From contig JBKEDE010000014.1 in assembly GCA_047975265.1 (NCBI GenBank), positions 1-64,000 on the forward strand: 64,000 bases of DNA, given 5' to 3'. A model generated the notes under the pieces. The model made no database searches and was not told the DNA's origin. It saw only the letters and a program-made list of their open reading frames with translations. The stretch is from UJ101 sp047975265. Its GTDB lineage: Bacteria > Bacteroidota > Bacteroidia > Flavobacteriales > UJ101. This document shows, piece by piece, positions 50,065 through 59,058 of this stretch; within the stretch, counting starts at the first letter, position 1; every line of letters starts with the position of its first letter. Made by a program: the position numbers and the translations under genes.

Positions 50065-52113
50065 ATGAATCACCCAAAACGCTATACAATTACGGCAGCC
50101 TTGCCTTACACAAATGGTCCGGTTCACATTGGTCATTTAGCAGGAGTTTACGTGCCTGCGGATATATACGCACGTTATTTACGTTTAAAAGGATATGATG
50201 TTGCGTTTATATGCGGATCGGATGAACACGGCGTTCCCATTACGTTAAAAGCAAAAAACGAAGGTATTACACCTCAACAACTGGTCGATAAATACCATAA
50301 AATAATTAAAAAATCGTTTGCAGATTTTGGTATTTCGTTTGATAATTATTCACGTACTTCGGCTTCTATTCATCATGAAACAGCCGCTGATTTTTTTAAA
50401 GATTTATATAATCAAGATGTTTTTGAAGAGCAGATTTCTGAACAATTTTATGATGAAGAAGAAAAACAATTTTTAGCCGATCGTTATTTAACGGGAAACT
50501 GTCCTAATTGCGGTGTAGAAGATATTTATCGTGATCAATGCGAAAATTGTGGTATTACGATTCAAAGCCCTAAAGATTTATTAAATATTCGATCAACAAT
50601 TACCGGAAATACACCTATTTTAAAGGAGACCAAGCATTGGTATTTACCTTTTGACGAAACATTTTTATCAAATTGGGTACTTAAAGAACATCAACACGAT
50701 TGGAAATCAAATGTTTTAGGACAAGTAAAAGCATGGATTGATGCGGGGTTACGCCCAAGAGCTGTTACACGAGATTTGGACTGGGGAATCAAAGTGCCTG
50801 TAAAAGGAGCGGAAGGAAAAGTATTGTATGTATGGTTTGATGCCCCGATAGGATATATTTCAGCAACAAAAGAATGGGCGGAAAAAAAAGGAAAAGATTG
50901 GAAACTTTATTGGCAGAATAATGAATCGGAACTAATTCATTTTATAGGAAAAGATAATATTGTCTTTCATTGTTTAATATTTCCTCAAATGTTAAAATCG
51001 CATAGCAAAAACTATCTTCTACCAACCAACGTTCCGGCAAATGAGTTTTTGAATTTGGAAAATGATAAAATTTCAACTTCTAAGAATTGGGCAGTTTGGT
51101 TGCATGAATACTTAGAGGAGTTTAAAGATCAACAAGATGTTTTACGTTATACGCTGACTGCCAACATGCCCGAAACAAAAGATAACAACTTTACTTGGAA
51201 AGATTTTCAAACCAAAAATAATTCAGAGTTAGTCAATACCTTAGGAAACTTTATCAATCGGATTTTGGTTTTAACTAATAAGTATTATAAAGGTGTTGTT
51301 CCTCAGTCTGATACATTTACTGAATACGATCGAGAAATATTAAAAATGATTAAAGAATATCCTCAGAGAATAGGAAAAAATATAGAAGATTTTCATTTTA
51401 GAGATGCTTTAGCTGATTTTATGGATTTGGCACATCTTGGAAATAAATATTTAGCTGATTCAGAACCTTGGAAAGTAATTAAAACAGATGAAAACCGTAC
51501 AAAAACTATTATGTATATAGGATTGCAGGTTGCTACGGCATTGGCTCAATTAGCAGAACCTTTTTTGCCGTATTCTTCTGTAAAATTAAAGAACTTTCTA
51601 AATATTGATTCGATCTCTTGGAATCAAGTAGCTGAAATGGAGCTATTACCCGCAGGACATAAAATAAATCCATCCGAATTGTTATTTAATCGAATAGAAG
51701 ATGAAACCATTGAAATCCAAATTAAAAAATTGGAGGAAAATAAAACCAAAAAGAATATGACAAATCCGGAAGCTAAACCTCAGAAGGATGTATGTAGTTT
51801 TGAAGATTTTCAAAAAATCGATTTGCGTGTAGGAACTATTTTAGAAGCTAAAAAGGTAGAAAAAACGGATCGTTTGCTTGAACTTAAAGTAGATACAGGA
51901 ATTGATATAAGAACCATTGTTTCAGGAATAGCCGAAAGTTTTTCTCCTGAAGAATTAAAAAATAAGCAAGTGATGGTTTTGGTTAATTTAGCCTCTCGAA
52001 AAATTAAAGGTATTACAAGTCAGGGAATGTTGTTATTAACTGAAAAAGAAGACGGAAAGCTGACTTTTGTTACACCGGATGATACTATAAAAAACGGTGA
52101 GATGATTGGGTAG
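50065..52113 (+). CDS. metG: Methionyl-tRNA synthetase with C-terminal tRNA-binding domain
   Basis: A 682-residue class I synthetase. The HIGH motif is at 21-24 (PVHIGHLAGVYVPADIYARY), a zinc knuckle CPNCGVEDIYRDQCENCG at about 147-164 and the KMSKS equivalent KISTS at 335-339. The C-terminal tRNA-binding domain (from about 570) has FQKIDLRVGTILEAKKVEKT. A TTG at 50050 would add five residues, but the ATG and the nearby promoter make 50065 the better start. Confidence 0.96.
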   Translation: MNHPKRYTITAALPYTNGPVHIGHLAGVYVPADIYARYLRLKGYDVAFICGSDEHGVPITLKAKNEGITPQQLVDKYHKIIKKSFADFGISFDNYSRTSASIHHETAADFFKDLYNQDVFEEQISEQFYDEEEKQFLADRYLTGNCPNCGVEDIYRDQCENCGITIQSPKDLLNIRSTITGNTPILKETKHWYLPFDETFLSNWVLKEHQHDWKSNVLGQVKAWIDAGLRPRAVTRDLDWGIKVPVKGAEGKVLYVWFDAPIGYISATKEWAEKKGKDWKLYWQNNESELIHFIGKDNIVFHCLIFPQMLKSHSKNYLLPTNVPANEFLNLENDKISTSKNWAVWLHEYLEEFKDQQDVLRYTLTANMPETKDNNFTWKDFQTKNNSELVNTLGNFINRILVLTNKYYKGVVPQSDTFTEYDREILKMIKEYPQRIGKNIEDFHFRDALADFMDLAHLGNKYLADSEPWKVIKTDENRTKTIMYIGLQVATALAQLAEPFLPYSSVKLKNFLNIDSISWNQVAEMELLPAGHKINPSELLFNRIEDETIEIQIKKLEENKTKKNMTNPEAKPQKDVCSFEDFQKIDLRVGTILEAKKVEKTDRLLELKVDTGIDIRTIVSGIAESFSPEELKNKQVMVLVNLASRKIKGITSQGMLLLTEKEDGKLTFVTPDDTIKNGEMIG

Positions 52114-52122
52114 AGAAAAAAA

Positions 52123-52398
52123 TTACTCTTTTTTCTTTTTAGTCTGAGTCTGTATTAAATCAGTAATCGTGTCCAATTCTTTATGTAATTCATTTAATTC
52201 TTTTTCTAAATCTGCTTGATATAAGTTTATTTGATTTATTTTGGGTTTGATACTCTTTTCTCTGTAAACCAAATAATAGATAAAATATAAAATACACAGA
52301 ATCAGAATAAAAAGAATACCTTGAAAAAATAATATCAGAGAAACTTTTTCTTCTAATAATAATTGTAAAGAATAAAAACAGAAATTATTGGAAATCAT
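52123..52398 (-). CDS. Small membrane protein with coiled-coil tail
   Basis: 91 residues with a helix at about 20-44 (LILFFQGILFILILCILYFI) and a charged C-terminal coiled coil (LEKELNELHKELDTITDLIQ, ending in Lys). Membrane-anchored scaffold-like layout; no family recognised. It converges with metG (10 bp between stops). Confidence 0.6.
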   Translation of the reverse strand: MISNNFCFYSLQLLLEEKVSLILFFQGILFILILCILYFIYYLVYREKSIKPKINQINLYQADLEKELNELHKELDTITDLIQTQTKKKKE

Positions 52399-52516
52399 AT
52401 TCTGTTAAGTTGGTTATTGCCAGCAAAGATAAGGCAGAATAAGAAGAAATAAGATAAATTTTCATAAATGAAATACACTATTTTATATGTATCGTAATAA
52501 ACTAATTTATAGTGTC

Positions 52517-53131
52517 TCAATGTTTATTATAATATTTTCTTTTGATTCTTCCCAGTGAAGCAGGAGAAATTCCTAAAAAATCGGCTATATGTTTGTTTTT
52601 TAAATCTTTAAAAAAATCTTTTTTATTTTCTATTAACCAATGAAACCTTTCTTCGTAGGTTAATAATGTAAGTTGGTTAATGTGCTCGAAAGTATTATGT
52701 ATAAATTTAAAGATATTATCCACAAAAATTTTAGAGGTTTTTGGAGATGAAATCATTTTTTTCTCCAAACTGGTATAATCAATTTCAAAGAGAACACAAT
52801 CGGTTAAACATTCTGCACTATCAATGGATGGTTTTTTTAGAATATTTGAATGAATACAAAAAAATGTTTGGTGTTTTTCAAAAATAAAAAGGGTTTTATT
52901 ATCTCCATTTTTATTTGATTTAAGTAATCGAACATATCCGTCTAATATCAAATATAATTTTTTATTATGGCTACTCTCCTTATATAATATAGTTTCTTTT
53001 TTTAGTTTTATAATTTTTCCCTTCTCAAAAATTTCTAAAAAAAAATCTACGTCCAACGTAGGGCTGACTGTAAATAACATTTTAGATATTTCTGAAAAGC
53101 TAATATCAAATTCATCAAAACTTAATCTCAT
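52517..53131 (-). CDS. Crp/Fnr-family transcriptional regulator
   Basis: 204 residues: a cNMP-type beta-roll (30-120; ETILYKESSHNKKLYLILDG) and a C-terminal HTH (LTYEERFHWLIENKKDFFKD, then HIADFLGISPASLGRIKRKY). It lacks the N-terminal cysteines of the regulator at 21438, so it is a different group. The ligand and target are unknown. A long AT-rich gap follows upstream. Confidence 0.85.
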   Translation of the reverse strand: MRLSFDEFDISFSEISKMLFTVSPTLDVDFFLEIFEKGKIIKLKKETILYKESSHNKKLYLILDGYVRLLKSNKNGDNKTLFIFEKHQTFFCIHSNILKKPSIDSAECLTDCVLFEIDYTSLEKKMISSPKTSKIFVDNIFKFIHNTFEHINQLTLLTYEERFHWLIENKKDFFKDLKNKHIADFLGISPASLGRIKRKYYNKH

Positions 53132-53623
53132 GCATTATATTTAAATATTTATATAAATAATCCAATCTTGTTTAGCTTTTATTTAAAAACATAAAAAGCA
53201 TAAAGTCTGAATAATCAGTGCTTAAAAAAATATTTAGATGAATAATCATTTAGTAAATAAACTATACTCTTTTTCATAATTAAGATTTTTTAAAAGAGGA
53301 GCGGAAAAAATATTTCCGCCCCCTGATTAGAAAAAAATTTACTTTTACATTACTATGTACAAGTAGGGAAACTTAAAGAAAGGGGATACTTTCTTTTAAG
53401 TTAAAAAAAAGTTAACTTAGTATGTAAGCTACCCTAAGGCAAATATATGAATAGAAAATTTCCTATATGATACTCAAAATACAACTTTTCATATATAAAA
53501 CAATCTTTTTATTAACATTTGATTAAATAACGTTTGTTTTGTTCTTAATTGAGAGTTTGTCGGGTTTAACTTTTTATTGAAATAAATCTTTATGCCAAGA
53601 TTAAAAATTCTCATCTTTGCAAT
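53132..53623. other. 492-bp intergenic region with hairpins
   Basis: No credible gene. It contains a hairpin GCGGAAA-AAATA-TTTCCGC at 53301-53319, a second long hairpin 53372-53400 (CTTAAAGAAAG with CTTTCTTTTAAG), and TAGGG (53364-53368) with CCCTA downstream (about 53432-53436) that could close around the second hairpin. This could be a small RNA, but nothing proves transcription. The ATG of the MATE gene follows CATCTTTG, a near-match to the -7 element. Confidence 0.4.
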
Positions 53624-54979
53624 ATGACATTTTACGAACATGTAAAGAAAAATATGTGGTTGGCTTTTCCGGTAATGCTGAGTCAAGTAGGGCAAATAGC
53701 CTTAAATGTAGCTGATACCGTTATGGTAGGAAAAGTAGCAGATCCTTATCAGTCAGAAATTAATTTGGGAGCCGTTTCGTTAGGAAATTCTGTTTTTATT
53801 CTTTTGTTGGTTTGTATATTAGGAATTAGCATTATCATATCTCCTTTGGTCGCGGAAAAAGATGTTAATCAAGATTATAGATCCGGCTCGGATATTTTTT
53901 CTCACGGATTGGTTATTAACGTGGTTTTCAGTATTATGTTCTGCCTACTAACCGTTTTGTGTTCCAAATTGATGTATCACTTGGGTCAGCCTGAAAATGT
54001 TGTAAAAGAAGCCATTCTCTATCTCAATATTTCAGCATTTTCTTTAATTCCTGTTATGGTTTTTCAGACTTTTCGCCAGTTTGGAGAAGGATTATCTTTA
54101 ACACTGCCAGCCACTATTGCTACATGGATTGCTATTTTAGTAAATATTTTTTTAAACTATTGTTTGATTGAAGGAAACCTTGGTTTTCCTGCCATGGGAG
54201 TTCAGGGAGCCGCTTTAGGAAGTTTAATTGCACGGTTTCTTTCAATGCTCTGCATCTTTGTTATTGTTCTTCAATGGAAAAAATTTAAACTGTATTTACA
54301 ACATGTATCCTTTAAACGTTGGTCTTCATCTCTATTTAAAAAAATGATTAAATTAGGTATTCCAACTGGCTTTCAAATGTTCTTTGAAGTCAGTGCTTTT
54401 ACCGTAGCTGCTTTCATTGCCGGATTAACAAGCCGAACCGATTTAGCAGCTCATCAGGTAGCCATACAACTTGCCTCTATTTCTTTCTTGATGTGTACTG
54501 GTTTAGCTGTTGCCGCAACGGTACGCATTGGAAATCAGAAAGGAATGCAAGATTTTAAAATGTTACGCGAAGTAGGTTATTCTAATATAAAAATGACGGG
54601 AATTTTTATGTTTTTTTGTGGTCTTTTGTTTATTTTTTTTAGAGAAGAACTTCCTTGGGGATTTACACAAAGTGAAAATGCAGCCGCTTTGGCTTCCGAC
54701 TTATTAATTATTGCTGCTTTATTTCAATTAGGTGATGGAATACAACTTGTTACCTTAGGATCTCTTCGAGGAATTCAAGATGTCAATATTCCCATGATTA
54801 TCACTTTTTTTGCTTATTGGGTTATCACAATTCCTATTAGTTACATGTGTGCGGTTTATTTTAAGATGGGAGCTTTTGGCGTATGGATTGGATTAGGCAT
54901 TGGGCTAACTCTTTCTGCTTTGGCTTTGTTATATCGTTATAATAAACTGACGAATGATTTGATTATTAAAAATCAATGA
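53624..54979 (+). CDS. MATE-family multidrug exporter
   Basis: A 451-residue protein of twelve helices. The first repeat begins LAFPVMLSQVGQIALNVADTVMVG and the second IKLGIPTGFQMFFEVSAFT, with the MATE signature AAHQVAIQLASISF. It exports cationic drugs in exchange for H+ or Na+ in the inner membrane. The NorM-type Asp is present in NVADTVMVG. Its convergent neighbour is the cysteine desulfurase gene (10 bp between stops). Confidence 0.93.
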   Translation: MTFYEHVKKNMWLAFPVMLSQVGQIALNVADTVMVGKVADPYQSEINLGAVSLGNSVFILLLVCILGISIIISPLVAEKDVNQDYRSGSDIFSHGLVINVVFSIMFCLLTVLCSKLMYHLGQPENVVKEAILYLNISAFSLIPVMVFQTFRQFGEGLSLTLPATIATWIAILVNIFLNYCLIEGNLGFPAMGVQGAALGSLIARFLSMLCIFVIVLQWKKFKLYLQHVSFKRWSSSLFKKMIKLGIPTGFQMFFEVSAFTVAAFIAGLTSRTDLAAHQVAIQLASISFLMCTGLAVAATVRIGNQKGMQDFKMLREVGYSNIKMTGIFMFFCGLLFIFFREELPWGFTQSENAAALASDLLIIAALFQLGDGIQLVTLGSLRGIQDVNIPMIITFFAYWVITIPISYMCAVYFKMGAFGVWIGLGIGLTLSALALLYRYNKLTNDLIIKNQ

Positions 54980-54989
54980 TTAATTAATA

Positions 54990-56120
54990 TCAATTTTTCA
55001 AACTTTTTATTAGCAAATCAATATCTTCTTTGGTATTATAGATTGAAAAAGATATACGAAGATTGGCGTATGTATTTTGTTCTTCTAAGGTGTGAATGGA
55101 TTGTATTACATGTGATTTTTTTGTAGAACCTGATTCACAGGCACTTCCTTGTGAAATAGCAATCCCTTTTAAATCCAATTCAAAAGTCAATAATTTCGAT
55201 TGATTTTTTAAGCCTACATTTAAAATAGTGTATAAACCGGTTTCTATATTTCCACTTTCTCCAATAAAAATACAATCTTCAAATTGTTGTTTAAATTGTT
55301 CTATAGCATACTTTTTTAAATTCGTAATCTTTCTCCGGTTTTCTTCTAAATTTTCATACGCCATTTCAAAAGCTTTTGCCAAGCCGGCAATTCCATATAC
55401 ATTTTCCGTACCCGAACGTTTATTGCGTTCTTGTTTTCCTCCGGTAATAGTAGAATGTAATCCTAATGATTTTCGGGCAAAAGCGAAACCAACACCTTTC
55501 GGACCATGCATTTTATGTGCTGAGCAACTTATAAAGTCTATAGGTAATGTATTCAAATCAAACACATAATGCCCGATGGTTTGAACTGTATCAGAATGAA
55601 AAAGAGCATTGTTTTCATGGCATAATGTTGTTATTTTTTCTAAATTAACCAAATTTCCCGTTTCATTATTTCCATGAATTAAAGACACTAACGTTTTTGC
55701 TGTTCCGCTCTTTAATTTTTGTTCCAAATCATTTAAGTTAAAATTTCCTTTAGAATCAATTGGAAGCATTTCTAATATAATGTGATGTTTTTTTGATAGA
55801 TCTAAAACGGTTTCTAAAACAGACTTATGCTCTACAGGTTGTGTTATAATTCGTTTAACGCCCATATCTTGAACTGCTGAACGAAGGATTAAGTTATTGG
55901 CTTCGGTTCCTCCCGATGTAAAAATAATTTCATTAGATTGACATTTTAATTCTTTCCCGATGGTTTTTCGTGCATTTTCAATGATTGACTTGGTTTCTCT
56001 TCCAAAAGAATGTGTTGAAGACGGATTTCCGTAATATTTTTGAATTACATCCGTCATTGTATTTATAACTTCTTTATGTAGGGGAGTTGAAGCGGCATTA
56101 TCCAAATAAATTTTTTTCAT
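54990..56120 (-). CDS. Cysteine desulfurase (NifS/IscS-like)
   Basis: A 376-residue PLP enzyme taking sulfur from cysteine for Fe-S or tRNA thiolation. MKKIYLDNAASTPLHKEVI, SGGTEANNL, the PLP Lys in SCSAHKMHGPKGVG, and the active-site Cys in SQGSACESGSTKKSH are all visible. Slightly shorter than IscS; the mobile loop SACESG is of the group I type. Monocistronic. Confidence 0.93.
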   Translation of the reverse strand: MKKIYLDNAASTPLHKEVINTMTDVIQKYYGNPSSTHSFGRETKSIIENARKTIGKELKCQSNEIIFTSGGTEANNLILRSAVQDMGVKRIITQPVEHKSVLETVLDLSKKHHIILEMLPIDSKGNFNLNDLEQKLKSGTAKTLVSLIHGNNETGNLVNLEKITTLCHENNALFHSDTVQTIGHYVFDLNTLPIDFISCSAHKMHGPKGVGFAFARKSLGLHSTITGGKQERNKRSGTENVYGIAGLAKAFEMAYENLEENRRKITNLKKYAIEQFKQQFEDCIFIGESGNIETGLYTILNVGLKNQSKLLTFELDLKGIAISQGSACESGSTKKSHVIQSIHTLEEQNTYANLRISFSIYNTKEDIDLLIKSLKN

Positions 56121-56196
56121 TCTTTATTCTTGATTTAAAAGCAAAGATATTGAATTAATATTTTTTCTCTGGGTAGAAATATGGATAAATAAAAGC

Positions 56197-56228
56197 AAAA
56201 AGATTTGACAAAATTTGCCAAATCTTTT
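56197..56228. terminator. Perfect hairpin, terminator-like
   Basis: AAAAGATTTG (56198-56207) pairs with CAAATCTTTT (56219-56228) around an 11-nt loop, with T-rich flank on the minus strand. It could end minus-strand transcription coming from 56550. Confidence 0.65.
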
Positions 56229-56252
56229 CTACATCTGCCTTAAATAATGTTT

Positions 56253-56365
56253 TTAATCAGCAGGATAAACTGTTACATAAAAACCTGCACGATATAAGGA
56301 ATCCTTGCATCACTATCAGCAAATGTTTCTGCAGAATAAAATTGAAATTCTTTAAACAAAACATC
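56253..56365 (-). pseudogene. Frameshifted C-terminal gene remnant
   Basis: Minus-strand codons give FQFYSAETFADSDARIPYIV in one frame and AGFYVTVYPAD then TAA (56253-56255) in the next, a good protein end broken by a shift near 56290. There is no start. The family is not recognised. Confidence 0.4.
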
Positions 56366-56549
56366 CTAAAAGAGTTATTAGTTATAAGCAACATCTCTTA
56401 TATTATTTTAATAAAGTAGGATTAAAATATATAATAACAGCTAAAAAATAACTTTTAGATAAGAAACATAAAAAATAGTTTTGTTTTTTATATTGAAATC
56501 AATATTCTTGCCAAAAATAATCAAAAAAAACTAAATTTGATATAAAAAA

Positions 56550-57059
56550 TTATTTTTTCAGCATTTTTTGTTTATAGAATAATCTATCCGCAATGTAAAG
56601 GGTTTTATCAATTTCGGCAAAAATAATACCGTCTTTTGAAACTAAATTAACTTGTTTGGTTAAATTAATTTCTTTTTCGTTTACAATTCGCTCTTTAATT
56701 GTGGCTATTTCTTCTTTAGAGAAAGTAAACTCTCCATAAGCAGTAGATTTTCCCGGACGTTTATAACGTATAGTAGAAACTTTATCCCACACCACATAAT
56801 CTTTTCCTAAAATTTCCAGCAACTGTGTCATATAAATAGGATCGGTAGCAGAGAACATGCTTCCTCCAAACATAACACCGACATAGTTTCGGTTTTGATA
56901 ATTTAAAGGAATTTTAATTTTAATATAGTGTAAATCTTCGGAAACAATAATAATACGACCGGTTGTGTTTCGATACAAAGGCGATAGATTAAATAAGTGT
57001 TTATATACTTGTGCTTGAGTGAGGATTTTTTTTAAAACAGGTACAACTTTTTGGTACAT
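56550..57059 (-). CDS. DUF4442 hotdog-fold protein
   Basis: A 169-residue cytosolic protein of the DUF4442 (YiiD C-terminal-like) group. NLSPLYRNTTGRIIIVSEDL, NYQNRNYVGVMFGGSMFSATD (hotdog helix) and DKVSTIRYKRPGKSTAYGEF are its features. Thioesterase-like fold; substrate unknown. It is 32 bp downstream of the FtsE gene on the same strand and probably cotranscribed. Confidence 0.85.
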   Translation of the reverse strand: MYQKVVPVLKKILTQAQVYKHLFNLSPLYRNTTGRIIIVSEDLHYIKIKIPLNYQNRNYVGVMFGGSMFSATDPIYMTQLLEILGKDYVVWDKVSTIRYKRPGKSTAYGEFTFSKEEIATIKERIVNEKEINLTKQVNLVSKDGIIFAEIDKTLYIADRLFYKQKMLKK

Positions 57060-57091
57060 TTTCTAACGTTTTACATGGACTAAACTAAAAA

Positions 57092-57784
57092 CTACATAAA
57101 AATACTTTGGGCTTCAGCAATTACAATCTTTCCGGCTTCGCATTTAAAAGTTTTATTGGGAAAGTGTTTAATCAAAGCAAAATCATGCGTAGCCATAAAA
57201 ACAGCACAATTGTTCTCTTCAGAGACTTGCCGTAGAACATTCATGATTTCAATAGAGGTCTCAGGATCTAAATTTCCGGTAGGCTCATCAGCAATGATTA
57301 ATTCGGGCTTATTGAGTAAGGCACGAGCAATTACAATTCGCTGTTGCTCACCTCCGGATAATTCATAAGGATGTTTAAACCCTTTTGTTTTCATTCCGAC
57401 AGAGTCCAAAACTTCATCAATCCGTGTATTAATATCATTTTTAATTTTCCAACCGGTTGCTTTTAAGACAAATTTCAGGTTTTCATGAACCGTTCTGTCG
57501 TTAAGCAGTTGAAAATCTTGAAAAACAACGCCTATTTTTCGTCTTAAAAAAGGAATATCTTTGGTTTGTAAGGTATTCAAATTAACTCCTACAACAGTAG
57601 CTTCTCCCTTTTTTAGAGGTAAATCTCCGTAAAGGACTTTTAAAAGACTGCTTTTTCCACTTCCGGTTTTTCCTATTAAATAAGAAAATTCGCCCCTTTT
57701 TAATTCGATAGATACATCAGATAAAACCAAGTGATTTCTTTGATAGACAAAAATATTGTGTAACTCAATAACGTTTAAACTCAT
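57092..57784 (-). CDS. ftsE: FtsE-like ABC transporter ATPase
   Basis: 230 residues from ATG 57784 (MSLNVIELHNIFVYQ). The ORF opens 22 codons earlier, but those codons overlap the rpmH terminator region and are not conserved-looking. Walker A GKTGSGKSSLLK, signature LSGGEQQRIVIARALL, Walker B LIIADEPTGNLD and the switch His in MATHDFALI. FtsE pairs with FtsX at the divisome; ftsX is not in this window. A generic lipoprotein-export ATPase is the alternative. Confidence 0.88.
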   Translation of the reverse strand: MSLNVIELHNIFVYQRNHLVLSDVSIELKRGEFSYLIGKTGSGKSSLLKVLYGDLPLKKGEATVVGVNLNTLQTKDIPFLRRKIGVVFQDFQLLNDRTVHENLKFVLKATGWKIKNDINTRIDEVLDSVGMKTKGFKHPYELSGGEQQRIVIARALLNKPELIIADEPTGNLDPETSIEIMNVLRQVSEENNCAVFMATHDFALIKHFPNKTFKCEAGKIVIAEAQSIFM

Positions 57785-57820
57785 TGTATATTTATTTTCT
57801 AAAATCAAAAATAACAAAAA

Positions 57821-57854
57821 AAGCTTGGGTGTAAAATTAAAAACATCCAAGCTT
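57821..57854 (-). terminator. Terminator of rpmH
   Basis: AAGCTTGGGTGT (57821-57832) pairs with ACATCCAAGCTT (57843-57854; one G-T pair). On the minus strand it runs into seven T. Confidence 0.85.
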
Positions 57855-57879
57855 ATTCGTAGTTTATATTGAAGCTTAA

Positions 57880-58038
57880 TTATCTTTTAGCTCGTACTTC
57901 GCTAACAGTTAATTGCTTTCTGCCCTTAGCTCTTCTTCTTGCTAATACTTTTCTTCCAGCTTTGGAAGCCATTCTTTCTCTGAAACCGTGTTTATTTCTT
58001 TTTTTTCTTTCTGATGGTTGAAAAGTTCTTTTACTCAT
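57880..58038 (-). CDS. rpmH: 50S ribosomal protein L34
   Basis: A 52-residue, very basic protein read on the minus strand: MSKRTFQPSERKKRNKHGFR, then ERMASKAGRKVLARRRAKGR, with a short C-terminal extension (KQLTVSEVRAKR). The L34 signature KRTFQPS..RKR..HGFR.RM is unmistakable. L34 sits at the base of the 50S subunit. Genome order here is not the common rpmH-rnpA pair; rnpA is at 5838. Confidence 0.95.
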   Translation of the reverse strand: MSKRTFQPSERKKRNKHGFRERMASKAGRKVLARRRAKGRKQLTVSEVRAKR

Positions 58039-58089
58039 TTCTTTATATCTTTATAATCGTAAAAATTTGTTTTCTTACTTTTAGGTTTG

Positions 58090-58097
58090 CAAATATA
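58090..58097 (-). promoter_or_regulatory. Promoter -7 element (TATATTTG) of rpmH
   Basis: Minus-strand TAnnTTTG match 52 bp before the rpmH ATG. No -33 TTG at the expected distance. Confidence 0.45.
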
Positions 58098-58182
58098 AAA
58101 AAGATTAATCAATTATTGAAATAATTTGAAGAATTTAAACAGATCTCGAATTATTACCAAATTCAATTTAAATGGAAATAAT

Positions 58183-58190
58183 TATCTTTG
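58183..58190 (+). promoter_or_regulatory. Promoter -7 element (TATCTTTG) of the ion channel
   Basis: TAnnTTTG match 46 bp before the ATG at 58237 and 31 bp before the alternative TTG at 58222. Confidence 0.5.
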
Positions 58191-58236
58191 AAAGATAAAA
58201 TGAAATCATAATAGTACTTTTTTGAAAAGATTTGTT

Positions 58237-59058
58237 ATGAATAAAACAGATGAAATAAAGAATAGGTTACACGAAATTATATTTGAATCAGATACTTTTT
58301 TGGGAAAATTTTTTGATGTAGCCTTATTTGTTTTAATTATTTTGAGTATAGGTATTGTTTTTTTAGATTCAATTGTACCTATACATAAAGAATACGAAAA
58401 TTTATTACTTATTTTAGAATGGGTTGTTACGATTTTATTTACTATTGAATATATTTTAAGAATCTGGGTTTTAAAAAAGCCTTGGAGGTATATTTTTTCA
58501 TTTTATGGTGTGATTGATTTCTTATCGATTGTACCTACTTATTTGAGTGTATTTTTTGCTGGAACGCATTTTTTGGCAGCCATAAAAATTATGCGGTTGT
58601 TTAGAGTTTTTAGAGTATTTAAGCTCAGCCGTTATATTAAGGAAAGTAACTTATTGGCCGCTTCTTTAAGAGCAAGTATTAGAAGAATTATTGTTTTTAT
58701 ATCGTTTATATTTTTTACAGTAGTTGTCATAGGGTCTATGATGTACGTTATAGAAGGAGAAGAGGCAGGATTTACAAGTATTCCGACTGGAATTTATTGG
58801 GCAATTGTAACCATTACAACAGTAGGATATGGAGATATATCACCTATAACGCCGTTGGGGCAATTCTTGGCTTCTTTGGTAATGTTGTTGGGTTATGGTG
58901 TTTTGGCTATTCCCACCGGAATTGTTTCTGCAGAAATGATTAGCCAAGCAAAAAAAGGAGAATCATTTAAAATAACCACTCAGGCTTGTCCGAGTTGTGG
59001 AGGAGAAGGTCATGCATCAGATGCTAAATATTGTAAGTTTTGCGGGCATAAGTTATAG
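58237..59058 (+). CDS. Voltage-gated-type K+ channel with C-terminal zinc ribbon
   Basis: About 273 residues from ATG 58237 (MNKTDEIKNRL); a TTG at 58222 would add five. Six helices form one channel subunit: S4 with spaced arginines (IMRLFRVFRVFKLSRYI), the pore helix and filter TITTVGYGDISP, and S6 LGYGVLAIPTGIVSAEM. The K+ filter TVGYGD is intact. The C-terminal tail has CPSCGGEGHASDAKYCKFCG, a zinc-ribbon-like knuckle. It is probably a tetrameric inner-membrane K+ channel. Stops of this and the YihY gene overlap by 6 bases. Confidence 0.9.
   Translation: MNKTDEIKNRLHEIIFESDTFLGKFFDVALFVLIILSIGIVFLDSIVPIHKEYENLLLILEWVVTILFTIEYILRIWVLKKPWRYIFSFYGVIDFLSIVPTYLSVFFAGTHFLAAIKIMRLFRVFRVFKLSRYIKESNLLAASLRASIRRIIVFISFIFFTVVVIGSMMYVIEGEEAGFTSIPTGIYWAIVTITTVGYGDISPITPLGQFLASLVMLLGYGVLAIPTGIVSAEMISQAKKGESFKITTQACPSCGGEGHASDAKYCKFCGHKL

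Larger units (their letters stand above)
56121..56549. other. 429-bp intergenic region
   Basis: Holds a perfect hairpin at 56197-56228 and a frameshifted gene remnant (56253-56365, below). The rest is AT-rich with no open frame worth keeping. Confidence 0.5.

Noticed and set aside
57785..57850. 22-residue extension of FtsE
   Set aside because: It runs into the rpmH terminator; ATG 57784 precedes the canonical N-terminus.
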